A stretch of 21,907 nt of DNA from a virus. Location of the stretch: positions 1-21,907 of IMG/VR virus record IMGVR_UViG_3300042518_000821; one strand, 5' to 3'. The notes beneath the pieces are model-generated. The model was not told the origin of the DNA. It searched no databases and saw only the letters and a program-made list of their open reading frames with translations. Within the stretch, counting starts at the first letter, position 1. The number at the start of each line of letters is the position of its first letter. The position numbers were made by a program, and so were the translations under genes. This document shows, one piece after another, positions 14,699 through 21,855 of this stretch.

Positions 14699-15280
14699 GT
14701 TGAGGGCGGCTTTGAGCCGTGACTTAAAGCGGGCCGCGTCGGCGGGAGAGATGTCGTTCTTGCGATTGGGGGCGATTTGCTGGTGGGTGACGATGCGGGA
14801 CATCGGGATGTGCCAGCGCTTCATGCGGGGCACGATGTATTGGATGGCGCTGTCCATGGCCGCTTCACCGAGCGGGTCGCTGTAGGTGTCGCCGTCCCAC
14901 GCCACACCGAGGGAATAGCTGTTGCAGTCTGGAACGCCCTGCCAGCTCGACAGACCTGCATGCCAGCAGCGGGCCGTGTCGTCGGCGAGGACGGTGCGGT
15001 TGCCGTTGCGGGCGATGATGACGTGGTAGGACACTTTGCTGGCGGGATTCATGCACCAGCTCACGCTGCCGTTGTAGCTACCGCTCGTATGGTGCAACAC
15101 GATCATGGTCGGGGTTATGGGGCGTCCGCTTTTGTTCGGCGTGTTGAGACGGCGCTCGTCGTAGGCTTTGCTGGCTGCGGGTGTGGAGCTGGTTGTGGAT
15201 GCGAATGGCAAGCTCGGCGAGGCTGGCGCTGGGCCAGTCGCGGACGGCTTTCCAAATAGTCTCTTGATCCACTTCCACAT
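14696..15280 (-). CDS. Endolysin: N-acetylmuramoyl-L-alanine amidase (Amidase_2/PGRP fold)
   Basis: Residues 57-190 are a zinc amidase domain that cuts the bond between muramic acid and the peptide stem. VLHHTSG (61-67) gives the first zinc His, HQQIAPNRKNDIS (166-178) supplies His166 and probably Asp176, and YHVIIARNG (85-93) and CWHAG (105-109) are further family motifs. The first ~50 residues are a basic, Ser/Pro/Ala-rich extension (MWKWIKRLFG then linker) that could hold the enzyme at the membrane. There is no clear cleavable signal peptide. The gene ends a lysis cassette, 4 bases after the lipoprotein gene, and should release progeny once the holin opens the membrane. Confidence 0.92.
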   Translation of the reverse strand: MWKWIKRLFGKPSATGPAPASPSLPFASTTSSTPAASKAYDERRLNTPNKSGRPITPTMIVLHHTSGSYNGSVSWCMNPASKVSYHVIIARNGNRTVLADDTARCWHAGLSSWQGVPDCNSYSLGVAWDGDTYSDPLGEAAMDSAIQYIVPRMKRWHIPMSRIVTHQQIAPNRKNDISPADAARFKSRLKAALN

Positions 15281-15284
15281 GCGC

Positions 15285-15437
15285 TTACTTTGCGTGGCCT
15301 TTGGGCGGCGGGTTGACGGTGACGGTGGCCTGTTGCTTCACGAAGTCATAGCCGACCGTCACGCAGCCAGCCGCAGCGACAGCCCAGCTCACGGCGAGGA
15401 TCGCAACTGCAATGAGTTTTGTGACGCGGGCGAGCAT
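15285..15437 (-). CDS. Small lipoprotein (50 aa), candidate outer-membrane spanin (Rz1-like role)
   Basis: ATG 15435-15437 opens a 50 aa frame: a short basic start (MLARVTK), a hydrophobic segment LIAVAILAVSWAVAA, then lipobox AAGC with Cys25. The mature part is only 26 residues and ends in a proline-rich tail (NPPPKGHAK). Lipid attachment at Cys25 and a proline-rich mature peptide between holin-like genes and the endolysin match the o-spanin role in lysis of Gram-negative hosts. No matching i-spanin was found. A non-lytic lipoprotein is possible. It lies 4 bases after the 57 aa gene and 4 bases before the amidase. Confidence 0.7.
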   Translation of the reverse strand: MLARVTKLIAVAILAVSWAVAAAGCVTVGYDFVKQQATVTVNPPPKGHAK

Positions 15438-15441
15438 GGAG

Positions 15442-15615
15442 TCAGAGGCGGGCGTTGTTGTCTTTGGCGACGATCAATCCCCAACCGGCGAGCAGGCTCG
15501 CGGAGATGAGGCCGAGGTCGGGGATTGTGCCGCTGGCCAGAAATTCGCGTCCGGCCGTGGACAAGCTGGCGATGATAGTGAGTGCTCCGAGTAGGTTCGT
15601 TTTCCAGTTTCTCAT
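15442..15615 (-). CDS. Small phage membrane protein (57 aa) of the lysis cassette
   Basis: ATG 15613-15615 opens 57 codons ending with TGA at 15442. The protein has two hydrophobic segments (LLGALTIIASLSTAG, 8-22, and LGLISASLLAGWGLIVAK, 34-51) separated by a short loop. It starts RNWKTN and ends AKDNNARL, a shape I recognise from many small phage proteins encoded beside holins. The start overlaps the holin-like gene by 4 bp (ATGA). It probably acts with the holin, as a second holin or an antiholin. Confidence 0.75.
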   Translation of the reverse strand: MRNWKTNLLGALTIIASLSTAGREFLASGTIPDLGLISASLLAGWGLIVAKDNNARL

Positions 15616-15827
15616 TTCTTTAGTTCTTTCTGTTTCTTTCTGATGTCGTGAAGGACGCTGATGAGCGTGGCCAGTCCGACCAAAATTCCGATGATGAGTC
15701 CGCCGATGCGGAGGGTTGCTTCCAAATGGGGCAGCATGCTGAACACTGAGGAGCCGATAGACGTGGCCGTTCCGATGACGCCTTTTTCCGTCGTGCTGAA
15801 ATTGTGATGAAAATACTGCAAGCTCAT
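15612..15827 (-). CDS. Holin-like protein, 71 aa
   Basis: The protein has a polar N-terminus, a moderately hydrophobic stretch (~17-35), one strong membrane segment LRIGGLIIGILVGLATLISV (39-58), and a highly basic tail (RKKQKELKK). These are holin features. It is first in the lysis cassette, followed by the 57 aa membrane protein, the lipoprotein and the amidase, all on the same strand with overlaps or tiny gaps. It would form the membrane lesion that lets the endolysin reach peptidoglycan. Small size and context support the call. No family is identified. Confidence 0.75.
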   Translation of the reverse strand: MSLQYFHHNFSTTEKGVIGTATSIGSSVFSMLPHLEATLRIGGLIIGILVGLATLISVLHDIRKKQKELKK

Positions 15828-15847
15828 CGCGCGGCTCCTCAGATGCG

Positions 15848-16105
15848 TTACTTCAAGTAGGCAAGCACGGCACCGGCGTGCAGCTTGATCTCGGTAAAGT
15901 TGCCCTCGATGGCGGTGCCGACCGGAAACGCATAGGCGCTGCCGCTGGTCGTGTTCGCCACGTTTGTCTGGTTGCCCGCGAGCGTGTGAAACTTGGTCGC
16001 GGCGTCGAGGCTTTCGACAACGCTGAATGTTCCGGTGACAGCCGTGGTGTCGGAGATGAGGCGGACGCCGTTGGCTTTGTTCGTTGTTCTGACGTTAGGG
16101 TTCAT
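15848..16105 (-). CDS. Small virion-associated protein (85 aa), unknown function
   Basis: This is a compact beta-rich protein with no signal or membrane segment, ending IEGNFTEIKLHAGAVLAYLK. That ending resembles short phage proteins in structural modules, where such sequences often form decoration or appendage subunits. It begins MNPNV, close to the MHPNV start of the 69 aa protein at 18601. Otherwise the two differ, so I do not call them paralogs. It lies between the adaptor-like gene (4 bases upstream) and the lysis cassette. Confidence 0.6.
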   Translation of the reverse strand: MNPNVRTTNKANGVRLISDTTAVTGTFSVVESLDAATKFHTLAGNQTNVANTTSGSAYAFPVGTAIEGNFTEIKLHAGAVLAYLK

Positions 16106-16109
16106 AGGA

Positions 16110-16727
16110 TTAGTATTGGTTGACGCGAGCCGTCCACATGGAGGGTTGGCCCTGTTGGAAGTAGTATTTGTCGCGCTGCGCGATTAGCTCGGACTCGGCC
16201 ATCTGCTCCATGGCGAGTGCTTTGTCGAGCTGGCCGTCTTCGGTGAGGAGGTCAGAGGTGAGCATGAGCGCGACTGCCTTTGCGATGACGCTGGGAACTG
16301 TTGCGGAGAGGTTGCTTGCGCTGTATTCGGTCGGGCGGACGCGGTAGTTGACGTAGACGGTGGTCGGTAGGTCGCTGCTTTGCGGGAAACGGACGTTGTC
16401 GCCAAGTAGGGTGTAGCCAATCTGGCGGGGCGAAACGTGGGTCGCAGGGTTGTCGCGCAGGACGGCGAAGACTTCGCCCATGGCGGTCTCGCCGGATTGC
16501 TCGTAAGGAATATAATAGCCGGTCGTGTCGTCGCCTTCGACGGTGCGTTCCTCAACGCGCATAAGCTCGGGCCAATCACTCCACTCCCAGCAGTCCGCGA
16601 TGCGTTCGTTGGCGGCGGCGACCATCATGGTGCGGGCGCCGGATGGGATGGCGTCGATGGTGCTGGCGTCGTTGCCGACACGTTGCCATGCGCGTAACAA
16701 AATGCTTTGTAGGGTAACAGTTCTCAC
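16110..16727 (-). CDS. Tail adaptor/gatekeeper candidate (T7 gp11-like tail tubular protein A role)
   Basis: The 205 aa protein begins at GTG 16725-16727 (VRTVTLQSILLRAWQRVGND as read, first residue Met). The helix-rich start, MMVAAANERIADCWEWSDWP (34-53), a central beta part (YVNYRVRPTEYSA) and a long C-terminal helix region (KALAMEQMAESELIAQRDKY) fit the adaptor that joins portal to tail tube in podoviruses. It lies between the portal side of the operon and the tail-tube gene. I infer the role from size, pattern and order, not from a decisive motif. No strong ribosome-binding site is seen; the leader is a repeat over the upstream stop. Confidence 0.65.
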   Translation of the reverse strand: MRTVTLQSILLRAWQRVGNDASTIDAIPSGARTMMVAAANERIADCWEWSDWPELMRVEERTVEGDDTTGYYIPYEQSGETAMGEVFAVLRDNPATHVSPRQIGYTLLGDNVRFPQSSDLPTTVYVNYRVRPTEYSASNLSATVPSVIAKAVALMLTSDLLTEDGQLDKALAMEQMAESELIAQRDKYYFQQGQPSMWTARVNQY

Positions 16728-16732
16728 GGGGA

Positions 16733-16748
16733 CACTAAGGCACTAAGG
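16733..16748 (-). repeat. Two CACTAAGG units over the stop of the 155 aa gene
   Basis: The octamer CACTAAGG is directly repeated (16733-16740 and 16741-16748). The second copy contains the TAG stop of the upstream gene, and the tract ends a few bases before the GTG start of the adaptor-like gene. Confidence 0.65.
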
Positions 16749-17210
16749 GTTTCCGCCTACGCTTTGCTCCGGCGTGACAAGCAGGGCTTGCATGGCGGAC
16801 TGCACGGCGGCTTCGAAGGTGATGGGCGGCTGCGGCCAGTCGTTGCGGGGGCTTGGATCGGACGCGAAGATGGCGAGGATCTGCTGCAAGTATTGCTCGA
16901 TGGCGTCCAGTTCGGGGCTTTGCTGGCCGGCGGCGGCGAGGGATTGGCGGAGATAAAGCAACGTGGGCTGGCGTTCGCCGCCGAGGCCGACGCTGCGGAG
17001 GTGTTCTTCGGCGGTGACGGTGGGCAGCGGCGTGGGGATGAGCGTGCGACTGGCGGCGTCCCACATGAGGCTGCCGTTTTGCAGTCCTTCGCCTTGCTCG
17101 TCGGTGAGCGGGAGCGCGGTGATGCCTTCTGGTAGCGGATCGGCGATGACGGTGCCGATGCTGACGGATTCGCCTGTCGCGGTGTTATAGAGGAGGTGCC
17201 AGTTTTGCAT
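16743..17210 (-). CDS. Hypothetical late protein, 155 aa
   Basis: The N-terminus (MQNWHLLYNTATGESVSIGT, 1-20) looks like the short beta modules that start some phage tail and fiber-assembly proteins. The middle is GLQNGSLMWDAASRTLIPTP. The C-terminal half is helical (EEHLRSVGLGGERQPTLLYL, then QSPELDAIEQYLQQILAIFA). No catalytic motif is visible. The stop of the 280 aa gene and this start form TAATATG. It probably helps assemble or forms part of the appendages coded around it. The family is not recognised. Confidence 0.55.
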   Translation of the reverse strand: MQNWHLLYNTATGESVSIGTVIADPLPEGITALPLTDEQGEGLQNGSLMWDAASRTLIPTPLPTVTAEEHLRSVGLGGERQPTLLYLRQSLAAAGQQSPELDAIEQYLQQILAIFASDPSPRNDWPQPPITFEAAVQSAMQALLVTPEQSVGGNP

Positions 17211-17211
17211 A

Positions 17212-18054
17212 TTATGGGATGCCGATCAGACAGAAGCCGTAGCGGTCGGGGTTCGCACCGATGTTGTGCTTCACGGCGAGGCGGGAACCGCTCGGAATGT
17301 TGCGGCCAAAGAGCGATAGATAAGGCGGCGAGGACTGCACGAACTCATTGGCGTTGTAGTTGACGATGGTGGCGCCAAAAGTTTGCTCGCTGCCCGATGA
17401 CCCCACGCCAACATCAAATTGCGGACTAAATGCCGCGATGCTGCTGTTGTGCGTAGACGGCACGATGGCCACGGCGCGGTAGGCTTGTGATGTTGATGCC
17501 GTTGCTTGCACCCATGTTCCGCTGGCTCCGCTGAAGCTGATGCCTTGGCTGTTGGCCGTGTTGCCGCCGATGACATCCACGCTGGTGGGCGCAGTGGCGT
17601 AATCGCTGCTCGCTGTAAGGAGAAATACTTGTGCGGTTGCCGTTTTACCGCCCGTGACCACAGACTGAATGCGGGCAGACAGTCGCGTGCCGCTGGGGAT
17701 TTGAAGCGGAATAGAAACGGCAACGCCTGTTGGGCCAGCCGTGGCTACTGCTCCACCAACGGCAAGGTTGGAAATAATGTTTGTTTCAGACCCGCTGGCC
17801 CCTGTGGCGATGTCAATGAGTGTGGCGGTATTGGTGCCTGCCACGGCGATGTCTTGCACCATCAGCACCAACAGTCCCGCATTGGCGGAAGCGGAGGCGA
17901 TGAGTTCGGTATACGATCCCTTGGTGTGCGCGGAAGTGTTGGCGGTGAGCGATACTTCGGCGCTGGAATTGACGAGGGTATAAGCCGCCTCAAACCAATC
18001 GACATTGCGGAAGAGCGGCGTGGCACCGAGATAACCTTTTTGCAGGAGGGCCAT
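17212..18054 (-). CDS. Beta-rich virion protein with a duplicated domain, 280 aa
   Basis: The protein is Ser/Thr/Ala-rich with almost no charged clusters, typical of virion appendages. It consists of two related halves: DIATGASGSE (81-90) and IPSGTRLSARIQS (119-131) recur as DVGVGSSGSE (214-223) and IPSGSRLAVKHNI (253-265), offset by 133-134 residues. Similar strands lie around GSYTELIASAS (46-56) and GTWVQATASTS (179-189). Two tandem beta-sandwich or lectin-like domains are likely. The gene starts 3 bases after the 173 aa gene. The role is inferred as a head- or tail-decorating protein. No family is recognised. Confidence 0.6.
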   Translation of the reverse strand: MALLQKGYLGATPLFRNVDWFEAAYTLVNSSAEVSLTANTSAHTKGSYTELIASASANAGLLVLMVQDIAVAGTNTATLIDIATGASGSETNIISNLAVGGAVATAGPTGVAVSIPLQIPSGTRLSARIQSVVTGGKTATAQVFLLTASSDYATAPTSVDVIGGNTANSQGISFSGASGTWVQATASTSQAYRAVAIVPSTHNSSIAAFSPQFDVGVGSSGSEQTFGATIVNYNANEFVQSSPPYLSLFGRNIPSGSRLAVKHNIGANPDRYGFCLIGIP

Positions 18055-18057
18055 AGG

Positions 18058-18579
18058 TCAGGGATCGGTGATGAGATACAAGGTGGCCGCGTCGGGACTT
18101 CCGATGGCGTTGTATTCGGCTTGGGTGAGGCTCACGATGTTGTTGACCACGTCACTGCCGCTGCCTGCGGAGGTGTCGCTGACGACGTTGGTGCCGGAGC
18201 GGTTGGCGATGGTCAGCGTGCGGGTGGTGCCGGTGGTGATGCCGGAGAGTTCAAAGGCTAAATTTTTGGAGCTGTCGCCGTTGTCGTAGAGGAGGAAGTT
18301 GGCGTCGTTGAAGACATCCGGCAGAATGCCGGCGTAGGTCCAGTCAGTTGCGCGTGTTCCGGTGGTGGCAACGCGAATGTAGATGCCAGCGGGTTTGCGG
18401 TTGATGAGCCAAGTGCCTTCGGGTTCGCGGACGAGGTAGGCGCTGTCTACGGCTGGCGGGTTGGCGGTGGGCAATGCGCTGAAGTTTTGCACCTCGCCGT
18501 CGATGTAGGACGCGCCGCCGCCGCCGCCCGATCCTTTTTGATCGAACGTGCCGGAGAAGGGGTTAAACGTCCAAGGCAT
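18058..18579 (-). CDS. Phage upper-collar/minor structural protein, 173 aa
   Basis: It begins MPWTFNPFSGTFDQKGSGGG, a module common in phage structural proteins: a short aromatic start and a Gly-rich hinge. It continues with a beta region (ALPTANPPAVDSAYLVREPE, 35-54) and ends in LTQAEYNAIGSPDAATLYLI (151-170), a C-terminal pattern I recognise from minor structural or fiber proteins. It lies between the 69 aa and 280 aa virion genes. It is likely an attachment module for appendages. The exact location in the particle is unknown. Confidence 0.65.
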   Translation of the reverse strand: MPWTFNPFSGTFDQKGSGGGGGASYIDGEVQNFSALPTANPPAVDSAYLVREPEGTWLINRKPAGIYIRVATTGTRATDWTYAGILPDVFNDANFLLYDNGDSSKNLAFELSGITTGTTRTLTIANRSGTNVVSDTSAGSGSDVVNNIVSLTQAEYNAIGSPDAATLYLITDP

Positions 18580-18603
18580 TTGAGATTAGAAATTGGAGAT
18601 TTA
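18580..18603 (-). repeat. Degenerate heptamer repeat after the stop of the 69 aa gene
   Basis: From the TAA stop on the coding strand the units read AATCTCC, AATTTCT, AATCTCA and AATGCC. It is short and AT-rich. It fills the gap to the start of the 173 aa gene. Confidence 0.55.
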
Positions 18604-18810
18604 AGAGCGGGTGACTGTGGCGATCTTGGCGTCATCGCTGGACGGCGTGCCGCCGACATAGGTGAAGGTGAGCGTGGCGACTGTCTGGCTGCCTTCTTTG
18701 TAGACCACCGTGGAAAGGTTGTTTGTCGTGCTGACGTAATTTAGCTCAACCGCGTTGTGCTGCGGGATGTTTAGTCCGGCGATGTTTCTGACTGAGACGT
18801 TGGGGTGCAT
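18601..18810 (-). CDS. Small beta-strand protein of the structural module, 69 aa
   Basis: The sequence begins MHPNVSVRNIAGLNIPQHNA and continues with alternating polar/hydrophobic strands (ELNYVSTTNNLSTVVYKEGS, VATLTFTYVGG), ending in KIATVTRS. Such short all-beta proteins occur in phage structural modules, but I cannot assign a function. It has no signal peptide. It follows the portal gene after a 27-base gap that again holds a period-8 repeat (18813-18828). Confidence 0.6.
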   Translation of the reverse strand: MHPNVSVRNIAGLNIPQHNAVELNYVSTTNNLSTVVYKEGSQTVATLTFTYVGGTPSSDDAKIATVTRS

Positions 18811-18812
18811 GG

Positions 18813-18828
18813 GCTAAACTCTCTAACT
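18813..18828 (-). repeat. Weak period-8 repeat between portal and 69 aa genes
   Basis: On the coding strand AGTTAGAG is followed directly by AGTTTAGC, 10 bases after the portal stop. It is purine-rich, unlike the other tracts, and short enough to be chance. Confidence 0.35.
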
Positions 18829-18837
18829 TCGCTATAA

Positions 18838-20946
18838 TTAGGCGGCGGGTTGGGCGGTCATGCCGAGTTGCTGGTCTTGGGCCATCTTTTGCAGCGCGGG
18901 CTGGGCGCCGGTGCGGCCGATGACTGCGTTTTGCTGCTGTTGCAACTGGAACTGGAAGGCTTGTGCTCTCGCGTCGATCATGCTGCGGAAGATTTCGTCT
19001 TGGGCGTAGCGCTGCTGGACGGCGGGATTGCTCTGGATGATTTGCTGCAAGGTTTGCAGCCTGACTTGCGCGTTTTGTCCGCCCTCTTTGAGCGGCGGCT
19101 CGGTGCCTGCGGCGATTTTGGCGAAGGCTCCTTGCTCGTCCTCCTGCTCGGCCTGGGTAGCGGCGCCGATGTCTTTGATGAGGATGCCGGCGAGATTTGG
19201 GTCTACTGCCTGCATCATATATTGGACCAAGCCGACTCGATCGATAACGCCGAAGCTGTCCAAGGGGACCAAGACTTTGGCGAGGTAGTCTAATTTGGCG
19301 CCGAGGGCTTCGGAGTCGAGCAACCGGGCATCGAACTCGCACGTCACGTCGAAGCGGCCGCGGATGTCGGCGGGGCTGGCAGTGAGCGGGAGATTGGGGT
19401 TGCCGGTGACGCGGGCGACTTCTTCCGCGGTCATATACTGCTGACAAAGAGCGAGCGTCTGGACGAGGCAGAGCTTCATGTCGAGCAGCCACGAATCGAC
19501 CAGCTCCTGAGTGTGGAGCATGTAGCGTTGCGGCGGGACGGCTTCGCTGATGCGGCCGAAGTAGTTGTCCACGTCGTTGCGGATGGACATTTCGACTTCG
19601 ATGCTGCCGGCGTCGGGCTGCGGCGGGGTCATCCAAGAGATCTCGCCGGGGCGGCGCTCAGGGATTTGCACACCGGGGCCGAGGATGAGATCCATCTTGC
19701 CGCGGGCGGCACTGGTTTTGAGCGGGGGCAAGGTGACAATGCTGGCGCGGTCGCCTCGCATGTCGCGTTGGATTTTGACTTCTTCCTGGGCGGTCTGGAC
19801 GATCTCTGGCACGCCGCGGGACTCCAAGATGGGGCGTGAGGCGCGCTCGCGGGGCAGCTCGACGAAGGGATAGAGCGCGTGGGCGTAGGGCAGGATGTCG
19901 TGGACGGCGGTGCGGTCGGGAACGTGGTAGCTGAGGACGGTGCGGGTGACGCGCATGGCCTTGGTGCGGTCGTCGTGCTCCTTCCTGTAGACGTGCCAGA
20001 TTTCGATCATGTCGCGCTGGTGGTCGTAGAGGAACTGGTCGCTGCGGTGGAGGTTCAGCGAGATGCGGCGGATGTCGCCTTTCTTCTCCACGACTTGCTC
20101 AACCCATTTGTCGTCCCAGCCCTCTACAGCGGCACGCTCGCGCAACTCCGGTTCGGTCATTAGCTCGCGTCGGGCAACGAACGCGGCACGCTGTAATGAG
20201 TAGGTCTGGGCGGGGAAGATGATGTCTTCCCAAGGCTCGAGCGCGGTCCACTGGGGCCGGCTTTCAAAAACGTAGGGCTGCTCCCATTCGACGAAGCCTT
20301 TCTCGCGGAAGGCGCGGACCTTGGCGGTGCTGCCGAGTTCCGGGATCACTTCGCCCATGAGCTGGGCGGCGAGTTCTTCTTGCTCGGGGTCAAGGACGAC
20401 CTCGAGGAGGGCTTGCAGGTTGGGGTCTTGGGACTCTTGCAGCATCATCATGGCGTCTTCCATGCTGAAGCTCTTGATCTCGGTGCGGGTGGTCTTGATC
20501 CAATCGACGGCCATGACGGCGAGGCCGTAGGTCTCTCGGAAGTTGGCGGCGAGCTGCACTTCCCTGCGGAGATCATCCAAGACGTGCTGAAAGAGGAGCC
20601 ATTTCAACACACTTTCCGCGGCGCTGCGCTTGTCGATGTCCATGGACTCGACGGGCTGGACTTGGACGCGCGCCTTGAAGAAGGCGTTGGTCAGCATGGC
20701 AACGTGGTCGCGGACGATGGTGTCAGCCATGCGCACGCGGGAATCTAGGGACTTGTCCCAAGGGAATGGGCGCTTGCCGAGGGCTTCTTGGTGCTTGCGG
20801 CCGTCGTCGGTCTGACCGGCCCAGATGCAGAAGCGGGTGTTCCAGTTGCGGAGCTTCCGCTGGACGTAGCCGCTGCCATCGGCGTCGGCTTCATCGATGT
20901 CCGAGAGGATCTCGGAGATTTTGTCGCGGTCGGGTGCTTTGATCAT
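18838..20946 (-). CDS. Portal protein (podovirus type, 702 aa)
   Basis: The size and domain order fit podoviral portals. An acidic helical start (DKISEILSDIDEADADGSG) leads to FPWDKSLDSRVRMADTIV (61-78) and then LKWLLFQHVLDDLRREVQLA, which resembles the portal wing. EPWEDIIFPAQTY, IEIWHVYRKE and LYPFVELPRE follow. After EIVQTAQEEVKIQRDMRGDR come helical segments that would form the crown. The C-terminus is Gln-rich (QFQLQQQQNAVIG). The portal is the DNA gate at one capsid vertex and the docking site of terminase and the tail adaptor. Its ATG overlaps the stop of the preceding gene by 4 bp. No other portal candidate is in the window. Confidence 0.85.
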   Translation of the reverse strand: MIKAPDRDKISEILSDIDEADADGSGYVQRKLRNWNTRFCIWAGQTDDGRKHQEALGKRPFPWDKSLDSRVRMADTIVRDHVAMLTNAFFKARVQVQPVESMDIDKRSAAESVLKWLLFQHVLDDLRREVQLAANFRETYGLAVMAVDWIKTTRTEIKSFSMEDAMMMLQESQDPNLQALLEVVLDPEQEELAAQLMGEVIPELGSTAKVRAFREKGFVEWEQPYVFESRPQWTALEPWEDIIFPAQTYSLQRAAFVARRELMTEPELRERAAVEGWDDKWVEQVVEKKGDIRRISLNLHRSDQFLYDHQRDMIEIWHVYRKEHDDRTKAMRVTRTVLSYHVPDRTAVHDILPYAHALYPFVELPRERASRPILESRGVPEIVQTAQEEVKIQRDMRGDRASIVTLPPLKTSAARGKMDLILGPGVQIPERRPGEISWMTPPQPDAGSIEVEMSIRNDVDNYFGRISEAVPPQRYMLHTQELVDSWLLDMKLCLVQTLALCQQYMTAEEVARVTGNPNLPLTASPADIRGRFDVTCEFDARLLDSEALGAKLDYLAKVLVPLDSFGVIDRVGLVQYMMQAVDPNLAGILIKDIGAATQAEQEDEQGAFAKIAAGTEPPLKEGGQNAQVRLQTLQQIIQSNPAVQQRYAQDEIFRSMIDARAQAFQFQLQQQQNAVIGRTGAQPALQKMAQDQQLGMTAQPAA

Positions 20947-21464
20947 TTGGCTACGTTCCGCTTGCTAAGTTGCTGCATGATGTATTCGGCCGCCGCACGC
21001 TGTTCTGGAGTGGGGTCAGGCACCTCGCCGCTGTTAGCGATTAGGCGCGAAACAATTGACTGCTTGAACGCAAGGTCGTCTTCCGCGTAGGGCTTGCTTG
21101 ATGCGTCCTTGCCAAACTCTTTTTTGCGCCATTCCTGCTGCATGGGCGTGATGGCGAATTGAGGCGAGTAGCCTTGCTCGTCCATTATGTGCCTTGCCGC
21201 TTCTAGCTTGAGCAGTCCTTGATACGCCTTTGGGTCTGCCATGTAGGGATTGAACGGATTGGCAACCACTACGCGCGGCTCGTCTTTAGGGCTATTGTTC
21301 ATGCCACCGCCCCACGCCATTCCGGCTACATTAGTGTTGGCGCGAAAATAATCTGTTAGCCCAAGCTCGTCCGCCGTGCGCTCTGGATACGGTAGCGATT
21401 CGCGCATAAGGTTCTGGCCGAGCGGTCGCCCTGAGCGCGCATAAACTGGTGCTGGGCTTGGCAT
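20943..21464 (-). CDS. Hypothetical late protein upstream of portal, 173 aa
   Basis: I choose ATG 21462-21464 (MPSPAPVYARSGRPLGQNLM) because it follows the upstream stop by one base. The longer frame from 21599 would overlap the 111 aa gene in another frame and give only a low-complexity Pro/Ser/Lys extension. The body contains PRVVVANPFNPYMADPKAYQ (near 63-82) and a helical, charged C-terminal half (GLLKLEAARHIMDEQGYSPQ). No signal or membrane segment is present. Overlap with the portal start by 4 bp suggests a virion or head-assembly function. I cannot name a family. Confidence 0.6.
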   Translation of the reverse strand: MPSPAPVYARSGRPLGQNLMRESLPYPERTADELGLTDYFRANTNVAGMAWGGGMNNSPKDEPRVVVANPFNPYMADPKAYQGLLKLEAARHIMDEQGYSPQFAITPMQQEWRKKEFGKDASSKPYAEDDLAFKQSIVSRLIANSGEVPDPTPEQRAAAEYIMQQLSKRNVAK

Positions 21465-21465
21465 G

Positions 21466-21801
21466 CTAGGGGACGAGGACGGTCGTTTTGCGCGGGGTGT
21501 AGTGGACGGCGGTCTCGGGGTGGCGCTTTTTGAAGTCGTCGCGCCAGCCTTTGTCGGCCCAGCACCCGGGTTCGGTTTTTTCCCAGGCCCAGTAGACATC
21601 GGCGTCGATGCTCATGGTGTGCTGGCCGATGCCTTCGACGGCGCACTGCTCGAGGCGCTCGTTGGCCTGCGCGATGCGCTGCTGCTCAAGGCCGGCCATG
21701 ACGGCCTTGGCGTTCCAACCTGTGAGGAGTTCCTCTTTTACGAGGTGGGCCATCTCATCGCCCAGGTCGTTGGCGATGCCGGTCCAGAGTGAGTCGGCCA
21801 T
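21466..21801 (-). CDS. Conserved-looking late protein, 111 aa
   Basis: The first ~60 residues are helical (SLWTGIANDLGDEMAHLVKE, 4-23, and GLEQQRIAQANERLEQCAVE). The second part is rich in aromatic residues: DADVYWAWEKTEPGCWADKG (66-85) and WRDDFKKRHPETAVHYTPRK (86-105). It has the look of small proteins coded next to phage terminase or portal genes, but I do not recognise a named family. It begins directly after the hairpin that follows the gene at the right edge and is followed by the 173 aa gene. Confidence 0.6.
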   Translation of the reverse strand: MADSLWTGIANDLGDEMAHLVKEELLTGWNAKAVMAGLEQQRIAQANERLEQCAVEGIGQHTMSIDADVYWAWEKTEPGCWADKGWRDDFKKRHPETAVHYTPRKTTVLVP

Positions 21802-21809
21802 CCTGAAAG

Positions 21810-21833
21810 CTGCGGCGCCCGGAGACGCCGCAG
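21810..21833 (-). promoter_or_regulatory. Perfect 8-bp hairpin between the right-edge gene and the 111 aa gene
   Basis: On the coding strand CTGCGGCG pairs exactly with CGCCGCAG around an 8-base loop, followed by CTTTC and then the ATG of the 111 aa gene 9 bases later. The T-run is too poor for a strong terminator. It could be a leaky terminator, an RNA-processing site or a stabiliser that keeps the upstream message more abundant. Confidence 0.55.
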
Positions 21834-21855
21834 GTGATTCAAGACTTGGTCTGAC

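Noticed and set aside
18746-19636. Minus-strand frame of 296 codons rich in Arg/His/Pro
   Set aside because: It lies inside the portal gene in another frame, and its composition is typical of a GC-rich shadow frame.
21465-21599. Longer start for the 173 aa protein upstream of the portal
   Set aside because: The extension is a low-complexity Pro/Ser/Lys frame lying over the 111 aa gene. The ATG right after that gene's stop fits the operon better.
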